Shown here piece by piece: positions 32,174 through 42,016 of a stretch of 64,000 bases of DNA. The notes under the pieces were generated by a model that saw nothing but the letters and a program-made list of their open reading frames with translations, ran no database searches and was not told the DNA's origin. Every line of letters begins with the position of its first letter. Within the stretch, counting starts at the first letter, position 1. A program made the translations under genes and the position numbers. Where the stretch lies: assembly GCF_001552615.1 (NCBI RefSeq), contig NZ_BCRN01000018.1, positions 1-64,000 of the forward strand, written 5' to 3'. This DNA is from Millisia brevis NBRC 105863. Its GTDB lineage: Bacteria; Actinomycetota; Actinomycetes; Mycobacteriales; Mycobacteriaceae.

Positions 32174-32677
32174 ATGACCGAATCGTTCATCGCCACCGCC
32201 GACCTCGCCGACCGTATCGGTCCGGATATCCGTAGCTGCGACACCGCATTTCGCAATATCGGTGGTCGCGCCCGGTTCAGCGGTCGAGTGACGACGATCC
32301 TCACCTTCCAGGACAACCTCCTGGTCAAGGAAACGATGAAGAAGCCCGGGAAGGGCGGCGTACTCGTGGTCGACGGCGGCGGCAGCGTGCACACCGCCCT
32401 GGTCGGTGACGTCATCGCCGGATTCGGTGTCGACAACGGCTGGTCGGGGGTCATCGTCAACGGTGCGGTGCGCGATTCGGCGCTGCTCGCCGGACTGGAC
32501 ATCGGCGTGAAGGCGCTGGGCACCAACCCGCGCAAGTCGACCCAGACCGGCAACGGGTCGGCGCTCGACGTCGCGGTCGAATTCGGTGGCATCCGGTTCG
32601 AGCCCGGCGAGTACGTCTACTCCGACGAGGACGGAATCGTGGTCGTCGCGGAGCCGTTGCCGGTCGACGAGTCCTGA
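32174..32677 (+). CDS. rraA: RraA family protein
   Basis: 167 residues. Contains the RraA/HMG-aldolase fold: [35 protein letters not shown] and a terminal strand DEDGIVVV. The arginine in GAVRD and the following Asp are the catalytic pair in class II HMG/CHA aldolases. In E. coli the homologue inhibits RNase E; in M. tuberculosis Rv3853 was formerly misnamed MenG. ATG 32174 is very close to a likely promoter and start site. Function in this lineage is uncertain between RNase regulation and aldolase. Confidence 0.92.
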   Translation: MTESFIATADLADRIGPDIRSCDTAFRNIGGRARFSGRVTTILTFQDNLLVKETMKKPGKGGVLVVDGGGSVHTALVGDVIAGFGVDNGWSGVIVNGAVRDSALLAGLDIGVKALGTNPRKSTQTGNGSALDVAVEFGGIRFEPGEYVYSDEDGIVVVAEPLPVDES

Positions 32678-32710
32678 CCTCGGCCGGACCGCGGCCCGTC
32701 CGCGGTCCGG

Positions 32711-33808
32711 TCAGTCCTCGGTCTGCTTCGGCGCGCGGCGCAGGCGCCGGCGTGCGATGTCCCCGCCGCGCAACGCGGCGCCCAGGATGCGACCGCGCGG
32801 TCCGGCCGGAACCGCCCGCACCCGGGAGACCGAATAGCTGTCGGGTCCCGACCAGGCATTCTTGATCCCGTTGGTGCCGATGCCGTGGTCGAGGCGGTCG
32901 AAGTCGAGTCCGTCGTGCTTGTCCGCCAGTTGGGCCAGGATCTGGTGTCCGGGCTGGCCCGACGCGATCGCCGGGTCGAAGTGCGAGAGCCAGCTGTGCA
33001 GCGTGCGCCCGGAGCGCAGCGAGATCTCGTGCGCCATCCAGGTGTCGCCGACCACCATGCCGGCGATCAGCAGCCGTCCCTCCCGCGCTTCCGCGGTCAG
33101 TGTCGATTCGACCAATGCGGACAGCGGCTCGGCGAGGTAGTCGATCCGTCCGGACATCGAGGCGGTGCGGGCGGCGGACACGCGGCGCAGGTCGGCCCAC
33201 CGCGCGGCGAGTTCCTCGGGAGCGGACACGGTGACAAATTCGACCGGACCGTGTTCGCGTTCGACCGCACGCAGCGCGGTGCGCAGACGCTTGAGCGAGC
33301 GGGCGCTGCGGATGTCGTGGGCGCCGTCGCCGGCGGCGAGGGTCAGCACCGGGGATTCGTCGACGACCTGCTCCTCGAGCTGCCAGTCGCGGCGGCGGCG
33401 CAGCGCGTCGAGGAAGGTGCTGTCGGTGGGGATGCGGTCGAAGGTCAGCGGCAGCCGCTCGCGTCGCAGCACGTCGAGCAGGGCGTCGGCGGAATCCGGC
33501 CCGTCGACGAGCGCATCGCTCGCCGCGCCCAACCGGTGTCCGGCCGACGTCGCGAACCGCAACGGGCCCGCGCCGAGGATGCGCAGCCCCAGGACCGCTC
33601 GAGCGCCCGAGGCGTCGACGATCCCGGCGACCGCGGTCGTCACGCCCGGCAGTCCGCGTCCACCGATCGGCAGACCTGCGGTTGCGGCCACATAGGCCGG
33701 TCGCTCGGTGAACGGCGCACCCACCCGATCGGCCAAATCGGACCAGTCGCCGACCGTTACCGGGTCGCCGACCACAGCGAGGTTCCCGAATGGTTCTACG
33801 GTCGGCAC
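32711..33808 (-). CDS. GNAT/FemAB-like acetyltransferase fold protein
   Basis: 365 residues. The region of about residues 165-320 (RSLKRLRTALRAVEREHGPVEFVTV, LLIAGMVVGDTWMAHEISLRSGRTLHSWLSHFD, then FDRLDHGIGTNGIKNAWSG) matches the CelD/BioF2-type GNAT domain (Acetyltransf_6) known in cell-wall and polysaccharide biosynthesis proteins. GGHDGLDF-like DFDRLDHG contains a conserved Asp/Arg pair. No signal peptide. Stands alone on the minus strand, convergent with rraA. The acceptor is unknown. Confidence 0.75.
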   Translation of the reverse strand: MPTVEPFGNLAVVGDPVTVGDWSDLADRVGAPFTERPAYVAATAGLPIGGRGLPGVTTAVAGIVDASGARAVLGLRILGAGPLRFATSAGHRLGAASDALVDGPDSADALLDVLRRERLPLTFDRIPTDSTFLDALRRRRDWQLEEQVVDESPVLTLAAGDGAHDIRSARSLKRLRTALRAVEREHGPVEFVTVSAPEELAARWADLRRVSAARTASMSGRIDYLAEPLSALVESTLTAEAREGRLLIAGMVVGDTWMAHEISLRSGRTLHSWLSHFDPAIASGQPGHQILAQLADKHDGLDFDRLDHGIGTNGIKNAWSGPDSYSVSRVRAVPAGPRGRILGAALRGGDIARRRLRRAPKQTED

Positions 33809-33911
33809 CCAATACTTATACCAGGGCGGCGATCCGGGTTATTTGTCCGCTTCCGGAATGGACGGTGCACCGGCGGCCGGCGAGGCGACCACCGGCTCCT
33901 CGCACCGTTGT

Positions 33912-34148
33912 TCAGGCGTCGCCGGCAGCCTCGGTCTCGATGACCACCGACAAGCCGGCGACCTCGACGACGTCCCCGGCGACCAATTGGCGGCCCCGGC
34001 GGGTGTCGACCGTGCCGTTGACCAGCACCTCGCCCGCGCCGATCAGATCCTTCGCGTCCGTGCCCGAGTCGACCAGGTCGGCCAGCTTGAGCGCCTGACC
34101 CAGCCGGATCGAGCCGTCGCGGATCGTCAGTACCCGTCGTTGGGTCAC
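33912..34148 (-). CDS. S4-domain RNA-binding protein
   Basis: 78 residues from GTG 34148, overlapping the preceding dehydrogenase stop (GTGA). It is a single S4 domain: IRLGQALKLADLVDSGTDAKDLIGAGEVLVNGTVDTRRGRQLVAGDVVEV, split here as the classic helix-helix-strand RNA clamp. YbcJ-like small S4 proteins bind structured RNA, possibly ribosome- or tRNA-related. Transcribed with the lysine-catabolic dehydrogenase gene, but a functional link is not evident. Confidence 0.85.
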   Translation of the reverse strand: MTQRRVLTIRDGSIRLGQALKLADLVDSGTDAKDLIGAGEVLVNGTVDTRRGRQLVAGDVVEVAGLSVVIETEAAGDA

Positions 34149-35674
34149 CCGAACTGCACCCCCTGCGCGAGGGGCAGTTCGGAGCTGTAATTGACGGTAT
34201 TGGTCGTCCGTCGCATATAACCGCGCCACGCGTCCGAGCCGGACTCGCGGCCACCGCCGGTCTCCTTCTCCCCGCCGAAGGCGCCGCCGATCTCCGCCCC
34301 GGAGGGGCCGATGTTGACGTTCGCGATGCCGCAGTCGGACCCGCTCGCCGACAGGAAGCGCTCCGCCTCGCGCAGGTCGGTGGTGAAGACCGACGACGAC
34401 AGGCCCTGCGGCACATCGTTGTTCAGCGCGATCGCCTCGTCGAAGTCGGAGTACGTCAGCACGTAGAGGATCGGTGCGAACGTCTCGCTGCGCACCACCG
34501 CGGACTGCTCCGGCATCCGCACGATCGTCGGATGGACGTAGTACGCGTCGTCACCGGAGTCGCCGCCGACCGCGACCCGATCGCCGCCGGCCACGATCGA
34601 TCCGCCCTGCTCGGCGGCCGCGCTCAGTGCGGCGGTGAAACCGTTGTAGGCCTGCTGATCGATCAGCGGGCCGACCAGGGTGTCCGCCTCGAGCGGCGAG
34701 CCGATCGGCAGGCTGGCGTACGCCTTGGCGAGCCGCTCGACCAGTTCGTCGGCGATCGACTCGTGCGCGATCACCCGGCGCAGCGAGGTGCAGCGTTGAC
34801 CGGCGGTACCCGCGGCGGAGAAGACCAGGCCGCGCACGGTCAGGTCGATGTCCGCCGAGGGGGCGACGATCGCGGCGTTGTTGCCGCCCAGTTCGAGCAG
34901 GACGCGGCCGAAGCGCGCGGCCACGCGGGGAGCGACCTGCGCGCCCATCCGCGTCGATCCGGTCGCCGAGACCAGCGCGATGCGGGTGTCGTCCACCAGG
35001 GCCTCGCCGACGGCGCGGTCACCGATCACCAACTGGGCGATCGCGGGATCGGCGCCCGCGCGGCGCGCCGCCTCCTCCATGATCGCCTGGACCGCGAGGC
35101 CGGTCAGCGGGGTCTTCTCCGAGGGCTTCCAGACGACGGTGTCGCCGGAGACCAGGGCCAGCACCGTATTCCAGGACCACACCGCCACCGGGAAGTTGAA
35201 GGCGGTGATCACCGCGATCGGGCCGAGCGGATGCCACTGCTCCATCATCCGGTGGCCCGGCCGCTCGGTGGCGATCGTCAATCCGTAGAGCTGGCGGGAC
35301 AGTCCGACGCCGAAGTCGCAGATGTCGATCATCTCCTGGACCTCGCCGAGGCCCTCGCTGCGGATCTTGCCCGCCTCGATCGACACCAGTTCACCCAGAT
35401 CGGCCTTGTGTTCGCGCAGCAGTTCGCCGAGTTCGCGCACGACCGCACCGCGCACCGGGGCGGGCACCGAGCGCCACGTGGTGAACGCCTGCTGCGCCCG
35501 GGCGATCACCGCGTCGACGTCGGTGGTCGCGGGCACCCGCGCGATGGTCTCGCCGGTGATCGGCGACCGGGCGATCACCGCCTCGGCGGACGGGTCGGCG
35601 TCGGGCAGCGTCGTGCCGACCGCCTCCAGAATGCGGCGTGCTCGATCCGTGACCGTTGTCTGAGCGGTTGTCAC
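34145..35674 (-). CDS. pcd: L-piperideine-6-carboxylate (alpha-aminoadipate semialdehyde) dehydrogenase
   Basis: 509 residues, an ALDH7-type aldehyde dehydrogenase. NAD-binding SATGSTRMGAQVAPR, catalytic Glu in LLELGGNNAAIVAPS and nucleophilic Cys in GTAGQRCTSLRR are intact. The C-terminus SGSDAWRGYMRRTTNTVNYS is typical of antiquitin-like enzymes. It oxidises the product of lysine 6-transaminase to 2-aminoadipate. The gene is divergent from lat with 123 bases between, matching the lysine-degradation pair known in actinomycetes (lat-pcd). Confidence 0.92.
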   Translation of the reverse strand: MTTAQTTVTDRARRILEAVGTTLPDADPSAEAVIARSPITGETIARVPATTDVDAVIARAQQAFTTWRSVPAPVRGAVVRELGELLREHKADLGELVSIEAGKIRSEGLGEVQEMIDICDFGVGLSRQLYGLTIATERPGHRMMEQWHPLGPIAVITAFNFPVAVWSWNTVLALVSGDTVVWKPSEKTPLTGLAVQAIMEEAARRAGADPAIAQLVIGDRAVGEALVDDTRIALVSATGSTRMGAQVAPRVAARFGRVLLELGGNNAAIVAPSADIDLTVRGLVFSAAGTAGQRCTSLRRVIAHESIADELVERLAKAYASLPIGSPLEADTLVGPLIDQQAYNGFTAALSAAAEQGGSIVAGGDRVAVGGDSGDDAYYVHPTIVRMPEQSAVVRSETFAPILYVLTYSDFDEAIALNNDVPQGLSSSVFTTDLREAERFLSASGSDCGIANVNIGPSGAEIGGAFGGEKETGGGRESGSDAWRGYMRRTTNTVNYSSELPLAQGVQFG

Positions 35675-35797
35675 CGGTGTCCACCTTTCGTCTCGACGTT
35701 CGACGATAGTCGGCCGTTTCCGTCCGACATCGAACGGCTGGGAGATAATCCTATGATCCGATTGATGTGCCGGAAAAAATAACGCACAATCGTCACT

Positions 35798-37147
<1,350 letters not shown>

Positions 37148-37203
37148 CCCGCTCGATCCGCGCCGGCGCCCGATGGGCCGGCATAGGAAAGCCAACCCGA
37201 AGC

Positions 37204-37245
37204 CGGGCGCGCCGGACCGCATACGAAGCTGATCCGGCGCGCCCG
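37204..37245 (+). terminator. Terminator after lat
   Basis: 13-bp perfect stem (37204-37216 with 37233-37245) around a 16-base loop, 57 bases past the lat stop. Confidence 0.75.
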
Positions 37246-37524
37246 CCCCTATTCCGTCGAAACGTCGCAGTCGTCGGAACAATGCGTCGGTTCGGCGGCT
37301 TTGTCCCCATTTACCTCATCGCCTTCGTCGACAACGGACAAAAGAAAAGCTGCTGCCGGGGAGAAGGGCGGTAGTCGGGGACGCGTGGACCGGTCGGGAC
37401 AATTGTGGGAATGCGGTCGGTCCGAGCATCGGCGATCCGACCGGTCGCTGCGGGTCACGCCGATGGCCGCGGTGGACCGCAGGTTGTACCGCAGGTCGAC
37501 ATAGCCGCTGGTATATGCGATTGC

Positions 37525-37553
37525 TATCCCGGATGATCGTCGATTACGGGATA
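37525..37553. promoter_or_regulatory. Inverted repeat in the GGDEF gene leader
   Basis: TATCCCG (37525-37531) and CGGGATA (37547-37553), perfect inverted copies with a 15-bp spacer, about 210 bases before the GGDEF start, in an AT-rich stretch likely to contain the promoter. Candidate operator of unknown regulator. Confidence 0.4.
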
Positions 37554-37764
37554 ATCTCCCGACACGTCCGCCCGTGGATGTCCACCGGTCTGATATATCG
37601 GTCGAAAAGGCGCTTCGAGTTGCTTGTCGACCGCGCAAACGGGGGTAAGAATTCGCCTCACGAGGGCGCGGTTCTGTCGGCAAACCCGGCTATGCTCGGC
37701 GGGGTTCCTGTCGGTATACGGCACCGCGATAATTGGTGAACCCTGAATGGCGAGGTGATGCGCC

Positions 37765-39225
37765 GTGAATGACGTCGCCGCTCATCTCGAAGGCATTCGT
37801 GATCGGCCGACGGGCGTACTGGGCGTGCTGTTCGATCGTGCCCCGACACCGGTCTGCGCGATCCGTGACGGACACGTCGCCTATCTCAATGAGGCCGCCG
37901 CCCGGCTGTGGGCCGCGCCGGCGACCGAGACGATGCTGGGTCGATCCGTCCGCGACTGCTTCGTGCGGACCCGGTTGCTCGATCCGCAGCCGCCGGTCGG
38001 CGGGATGCCCGCGACTCTGGTCGTGCGGCGCTGCGACGCCACCATGGTCGAGGTCGGGGCGACCGTCCTGCGACCCGATCCGGCCCTGGGCGCCGATCTG
38101 CAGCTGCTGGTCCTCGGCGGCGATGCCGAAACGGCCCTCGCGCAGTTCGAGCACGCCGAACCCCACACCCTGCGCTCGCTCGCCGCCGGTGAACCGCATC
38201 CCTGGCGCGGCACGGACCCGGGCCGTCCGATCTCGGCCGGGCCGCTCGCCCAGCGGGTCACCGAGGGCCTCGGCCGGCTGGCCGAGATGGTGGTCGCCGG
38301 CCTCGACGAGGGCATCGCGATCGTCGACCGCCGCGCGCGGATCCTGTGGGCCAATCCGGCCGCGACCCGGATCACCGGGCTGCGGCCGGGCGACAGTCTG
38401 CGCACGCTGGACCTGCGCACCGAGGACGACGCCGAGGTCTTCCCGAACGTGCTGCCGGTCGACCCGCATCCCGCAGACCCCCATGCGCGGGCCGCGTATG
38501 CGCACGACGAGTCGGGCGACGAGGACTTCGCCGACGACCTGCCCGCCGAATTGTTGTGCCGGCTCGATCGCGATGACGGTGTCGCGACGTGGCTGTCGGT
38601 GGCCTGCGCGCCGCTGCGGGACGGTGCGGACGGCCACGCGGTGGTCTCGATCGTCGACATCTCCGAGCGGCAACTGGTCGCCGAGAAGCTGCTCTACGCT
38701 GCCGGTCACGACGAACTGACCGGGCTGCCCGGTCGCTCGCTGTTGATCGAACGGATCGGCACCGCCCTGGCCGGGCGCGCCGCCGGCCGCCTCGGCGCGC
38801 TGATGTTCATCGACCTCGACCGACTCAAACTGGTCAACGACACCCACGGCCACCTGGCCGGCGACGAGGTCCTGCGGGTCTTCGCGCAACGTCTGCGCGG
38901 CAATCTGCGCCGCGACGACGTGATCGGGCGGTTGGGCGGCGACGAATTCGTGGTCCTGGTGCTGGGCTGCCGGCGCGCCCGGGACATCGTGTCGATCGCC
39001 GATCGCCTGCAGCAGCAACTCAACGAGCCGATGGGGATCACCCTCGACGACGGTGGCGAGGAACCGATGGTTGTATCGGTCGGCGCGAGCATCGGCATCG
39101 TCACCATCGACGACGACGATCGGCGTTCGCCGCGGCGACTGCTCGCCGAGGCGGACAGCGCGATGTACCGCGTCAAGCGGGCCGGCCGCGGCCACATCGC
39201 CCCCGGTCAGCCGCTGTCCCGGTAG
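37765..39225 (+). CDS. PAS-PAS-GGDEF diguanylate cyclase
   Basis: 486 residues, no membrane helix. Two PAS-like domains at about residues 18-125 and 172-310 (VLFDRAPTPVCAIRDGHVAYLNEAAARLW; GLDEGIAIVDRRARILWANPAATRITGL) precede a GGDEF domain at about 320-475. The active-site GGDEF (391-395) is intact and the inhibitory I-site RRDD (382-385) precedes it at the right distance, so it should make cyclic di-GMP and be product-inhibited. No EAL domain. A GTG lies upstream of many in-frame codons; GTG 37765 was taken, preceded by GCGAGGTGATGCGCC. The sensed signal is unknown. Confidence 0.9.
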   Translation: MNDVAAHLEGIRDRPTGVLGVLFDRAPTPVCAIRDGHVAYLNEAAARLWAAPATETMLGRSVRDCFVRTRLLDPQPPVGGMPATLVVRRCDATMVEVGATVLRPDPALGADLQLLVLGGDAETALAQFEHAEPHTLRSLAAGEPHPWRGTDPGRPISAGPLAQRVTEGLGRLAEMVVAGLDEGIAIVDRRARILWANPAATRITGLRPGDSLRTLDLRTEDDAEVFPNVLPVDPHPADPHARAAYAHDESGDEDFADDLPAELLCRLDRDDGVATWLSVACAPLRDGADGHAVVSIVDISERQLVAEKLLYAAGHDELTGLPGRSLLIERIGTALAGRAAGRLGALMFIDLDRLKLVNDTHGHLAGDEVLRVFAQRLRGNLRRDDVIGRLGGDEFVVLVLGCRRARDIVSIADRLQQQLNEPMGITLDDGGEEPMVVSVGASIGIVTIDDDDRRSPRRLLAEADSAMYRVKRAGRGHIAPGQPLSR

Positions 39226-39466
39226 CGCTCGTCGCGCCGCGTGTCCGGCGTCACGATCGCATGTCGGAATCGGGACCCGACTGTGCGGAAGGGCGCCCGA
39301 TGTGAGTTAATGGAGATGGTCGTTGTTTTTTGTGTGTCATCCGTTTCACAGTCCGCGGGCAACCGTGGATGCTCGTTTCCCTTCCCGGTGTGGAGGGGTC
39401 GCGTCGAGAAGCCGACCCGGGCTTCGTGGACCGCGAGCCCGCACCCGCATCGAAAGGAAACCCGAC

Positions 39467-39667
39467 ATGACCGTCGGAACCGTCAAGTGGTTCAACGCCG
39501 AAAAGGGCTTCGGCTTCATCTCCCGTACCGACGGGCCGGACGTCTTCGTCCACTACTCCGAGATCGAGGGCCGCGGCTACCGCAGCCTCGAGGAGAACCA
39601 GAACGTCGAGTTCGAGATCACCGACGGCGCCAAGGGCCCGCAGGCCACCGCCGTGCGGCCGCTCTGA
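39467..39667 (+). CDS. cspA: Cold-shock protein (CspA family)
   Basis: 66 residues, one cold-shock domain. RNP1 KGFGFI and RNP2 VFVHYS are complete, with the flanking [13 protein letters not shown] start. Binds single-stranded nucleic acid and acts as an RNA chaperone. ATG 39467 follows GAAAGGAAAC. The 240-base upstream leader, with a T-rich stretch near 39325, fits the long 5' UTR common to csp genes. A strong terminator follows 25 bases after the stop. Confidence 0.95.
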   Translation: MTVGTVKWFNAEKGFGFISRTDGPDVFVHYSEIEGRGYRSLEENQNVEFEITDGAKGPQATAVRPL

Positions 39668-39692
39668 TCTCCAGCGCGTAGCTAGACCTCTC

Positions 39693-39724
39693 AACGGCCC
39701 CGGGCTTCACAGCCCGGGGCCGTT
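39693..39724 (+). terminator. Terminator after the cold-shock gene
   Basis: 14-bp perfect stem (39693-39706 with 39711-39724) and TCAC loop, followed by GTTGTCTGT. Confidence 0.9.
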
Positions 39725-39790
39725 GTTGTCTGTCCGGAGTCCGGCGCTGTCGTCCGTCCGGCGGTGTTATCCGTCCGGCGGGGACGCTGC

Positions 39791-39830
39791 GGCCGAAGCG
39801 GGGACCGTGCGGCGGAAGCGGGGACCGTGC
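39791..39830. repeat. Two copies of a 20-bp tandem repeat
   Basis: 39791-39810 and 39811-39830 differ at one base; a partial third copy begins at 39831. Located between the csp terminator and the rnhA stop. Nothing suggests a gene here. Confidence 0.85.
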
Positions 39831-39852
39831 GGCCGGGGCGGCCCGGCCGCGG

Positions 39853-40527
39853 TCAGAAGAGGGTCAGCGTGTCGTCGGAACCGGCGCCGGTAGGGCGGGT
39901 CCGCTCCGCACGCTTCGAGCGCGGCGCCCGGCCGCTGCCGGCGGAGGGCGGCGTCGCGGCCGACTGCTCCTCCCGTACGCGCTTGGCGGCCCCGGACGGC
40001 TTGGTGCTTCCGGGCGACGTGCTCCCGGGCGACGTGCTCCCCGGAGACGTGCTCCCCGGAGACGTGGCGGAGACCGGGGCGTCCGCCGGCGACGATCCGT
40101 TCGCGACATCGCGAGCGGCGGCCCCGGCGAGTCGATCGGCCATCTCGTTGTAGTGATTGCCGACATGCCCGCGCACCCAGCGGAAGCGCACCGGGCCGGT
40201 CCGGCTGCTCAGCTCCCGATCGATCGCGACGATCAGTTCCCGGTTGCTGACCGGCGACCCGGATGCGGTCTTCCAGCCCCGCCGTTTCCAGCCGGGCAGC
40301 CATTCCGTCGCGCAGTTCACCGCATATTGGGAATCGGTTTCGATCACCATCGGTTCGGCGCCCGGATGGGCGCGCAGCGCCTCGAGGACGGCCGTCAACT
40401 CGGCGACCTGGTTGGTTCCCGACGTCGCGCCGCCCGATGCGGTCGGTCCCTGGTGGTTCACCCACGCCCAGCCGACCGCGCCGCCCGGGTTCCGCAGGCA
40501 CGAGCCGTCGGTGCTGACGATGATCAC
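39853..40527 (-). CDS. rnhA: RNase HI with repetitive C-terminal tail
   Basis: 224 residues from GTG 40527; an ATG at 40554 would add nine. Catalytic acids are all visible: Asp in STDGSCLRNPGG, Glu in NQVAELTAVLEAL, Asp in ETDSQYAVN and Asp in NEMADRLAG. Cleaves RNA in RNA-DNA hybrids. After the ~155-residue domain comes a disordered tail with four SPGST repeats (from 15-bp DNA repeats at 40004-40063), then basic and Thr-rich residues ending in DDTLTLF. The last residues resemble a sliding-clamp-binding peptide (QxxLF-type ends), which I note as a guess. Convergent with cspA. Confidence 0.93.
   Translation of the reverse strand: MIIVSTDGSCLRNPGGAVGWAWVNHQGPTASGGATSGTNQVAELTAVLEALRAHPGAEPMVIETDSQYAVNCATEWLPGWKRRGWKTASGSPVSNRELIVAIDRELSSRTGPVRFRWVRGHVGNHYNEMADRLAGAAARDVANGSSPADAPVSATSPGSTSPGSTSPGSTSPGSTKPSGAAKRVREEQSAATPPSAGSGRAPRSKRAERTRPTGAGSDDTLTLF
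40004..40063. repeat. Four 15-bp tandem repeats in rnhA
   Basis: Units at 40004-40018, 40019-40033, 40034-40048 and 40049-40063, read on the minus strand, encode SPGST four times in the RNase HI tail. In-frame multiples of three keep the protein readable if the number varies. Confidence 0.9.
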
Positions 40528-40870
40528 GCACCCACCATACGGCTGGTTTTCCATAATGCCCGGCATTTCGGGCGGCCCGGGTTGCCACAAAATTTGCGAC
40601 GACCGGGGATCCGCGGCGGTGCGCGCCGCCGGAGAAGCGGACCAAGTGGTCAGATTAGTTGGGGGACTTGGCATCGGCGGTCGGTCGGTTCGTCCGCCGA
40701 TACCGGGGCGAATGCGTTCGACGACCGTCCGGAATTGTTCGATCAGGCGGCGAGGATTGGCCGCGACCATTGTGTGTCGCCATTGCCGGCGAGCCCGGGC
40801 GATATGTCCGTCGACCTGGCGGACCGGGCGGCGACCGGCCCGGGATGATGGCGGACGTGAGGATGACAGC
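40528..40870. other. Intergenic region between rnhA and acyl-CoA dehydrogenase
   Basis: 343 bases. It should hold the divergent promoters for rnhA and the acyl-CoA dehydrogenase pair. I see no supported gene, strong palindrome or terminator; an AT-rich patch occurs near 40655. Confidence 0.5.
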
Positions 40871-42016
40871 ATGACCGCGCGACTCGTTCCCGCCACCGGT
40901 CCCGCCCGGGCCGAACTCGACGAGTTGCGGGGTCGGGTACGGGCATTTCTCGCCGACCGGATCGCCGCCGGCAGCTTCGTGCCCGCGGTCGATACCTGGC
41001 TGACCCGCGCGGACCCGGAGTTCACCCGGGCGCTCGCCGCGCAGGGCTGGCTCGGGATGACGATCCCCGAGCAATACGGCGGCCACGGCCGCACCTTCCT
41101 GGAGCGCTACGTCGTCACCGAGGAGTTGCTCGCCGCCGGCGCCCCGGTCGCCACCCACTGGATCGCCGACCGGCAGGCCGCGCCCTCGCTGCTCGAATAC
41201 GGCACCGAGGAACAGAAGCAGCGATTCCTGCCCGGTATCGCGGCCGGCGAGATCTGCTGGGCGATCGGCATGTCCGAACCCGACACGGGATCCGACCTCG
41301 CGAGCGTGCGCACTCGCGGCGTCCGGGTCGACGGCGGCTGGCGGATCAGCGGTACCAAGCTGTGGACCTCCGGCGCACACCACGCCGATGCCTTCTTCGC
41401 GCTGGTGCGCACCGCCCCGCTCGACACCGAACACCGCCACGCCGGGCTCAGCCAGTTCATCGTGTTGCTCGACTCGCCGGGGGTCACCATCCGGCCGGTG
41501 ATCTCGATGTCCGGGCACCACCACTTCAACGAGGTCCTGCTCGACGACGTCTTCATCCCCGACGAACTGGTCTTCGGGGAGATCGGCAACGGCTGGCGGC
41601 AGGTCACCGGCGAACTCGGCTACGAACGCAGCGGCCCGGAACGGTTCCTCTCGACGCTCGGCGTGCTCGACGGGTTGGTCGACGCCGTCGCCGCCGGGGA
41701 CGCCCCCGCCGACCCGCGCATCGGCGCGACCCTGGCGCGGATGGTGACCCTGCGCCGCATGTCCACCGCGGTGGCCGAGTCGCTGCAGCGCGGCGAGAAG
41801 GCCGATCTGTCCGCCTCGGTGGTCAAGATCCTCGGCACGACGATCGAGGGCGATATCGCCGACCTGGCCGACGAGATCGTCGGTTACGCCGCCGCCAACG
41901 ATCGCATCGCCGACCTGATCCGCGCCGGCGTCTGGCAGCGCCCCGGATTCACCCTGCGCGGTGGTACCAACGAGATCCTTCGCGGGGTCGTCGCACGTGG
42001 ATTGGGGATGCGCTGA
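40871..42016 (+). CDS. Acyl-CoA dehydrogenase (first of a pair)
   Basis: 381 residues. FadE fold: FLADRIAAGSF, GMTIPEQYGGHG, the flavin/substrate block CWAIGMSEPDTGSDLASVRT, WRISGTKLWTSGA, and the C-terminal GFTLRGGTNEILRGVVARGLG that binds FAD. Introduces a double bond next to a CoA-thioester. ATG 40871 after GTGAGGATGACAGC. Its stop overlaps the start of the next ACAD by one base (TGATG), the layout of heterotetrameric FadE pairs of steroid and branched-chain catabolism. Substrate unknown. Confidence 0.9.
   Translation: MTARLVPATGPARAELDELRGRVRAFLADRIAAGSFVPAVDTWLTRADPEFTRALAAQGWLGMTIPEQYGGHGRTFLERYVVTEELLAAGAPVATHWIADRQAAPSLLEYGTEEQKQRFLPGIAAGEICWAIGMSEPDTGSDLASVRTRGVRVDGGWRISGTKLWTSGAHHADAFFALVRTAPLDTEHRHAGLSQFIVLLDSPGVTIRPVISMSGHHHFNEVLLDDVFIPDELVFGEIGNGWRQVTGELGYERSGPERFLSTLGVLDGLVDAVAAGDAPADPRIGATLARMVTLRRMSTAVAESLQRGEKADLSASVVKILGTTIEGDIADLADEIVGYAAANDRIADLIRAGVWQRPGFTLRGGTNEILRGVVARGLGMR

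Larger units (their letters stand above)
37148..37764. other. 617-bp intergenic region between lat and the GGDEF gene
   Basis: No credible gene. Contains the lat terminator (37204-37245), a 9-bp direct repeat ACCGCAGGT at 37476-37484 and 37488-37496, and an inverted repeat TATCCCG/CGGGATA (37525-37531 and 37547-37553). The stretch from about 37500 is AT-richer and probably holds the promoter of the GGDEF gene. A 74-codon frame at 37515-37739 has no family resemblance and was not called. Confidence 0.7.

Noticed and set aside
37515-37739. 74-codon reading frame in the lat-GGDEF gap
   Set aside because: No ribosome-binding site, no family resemblance, and it crosses the inverted repeat.
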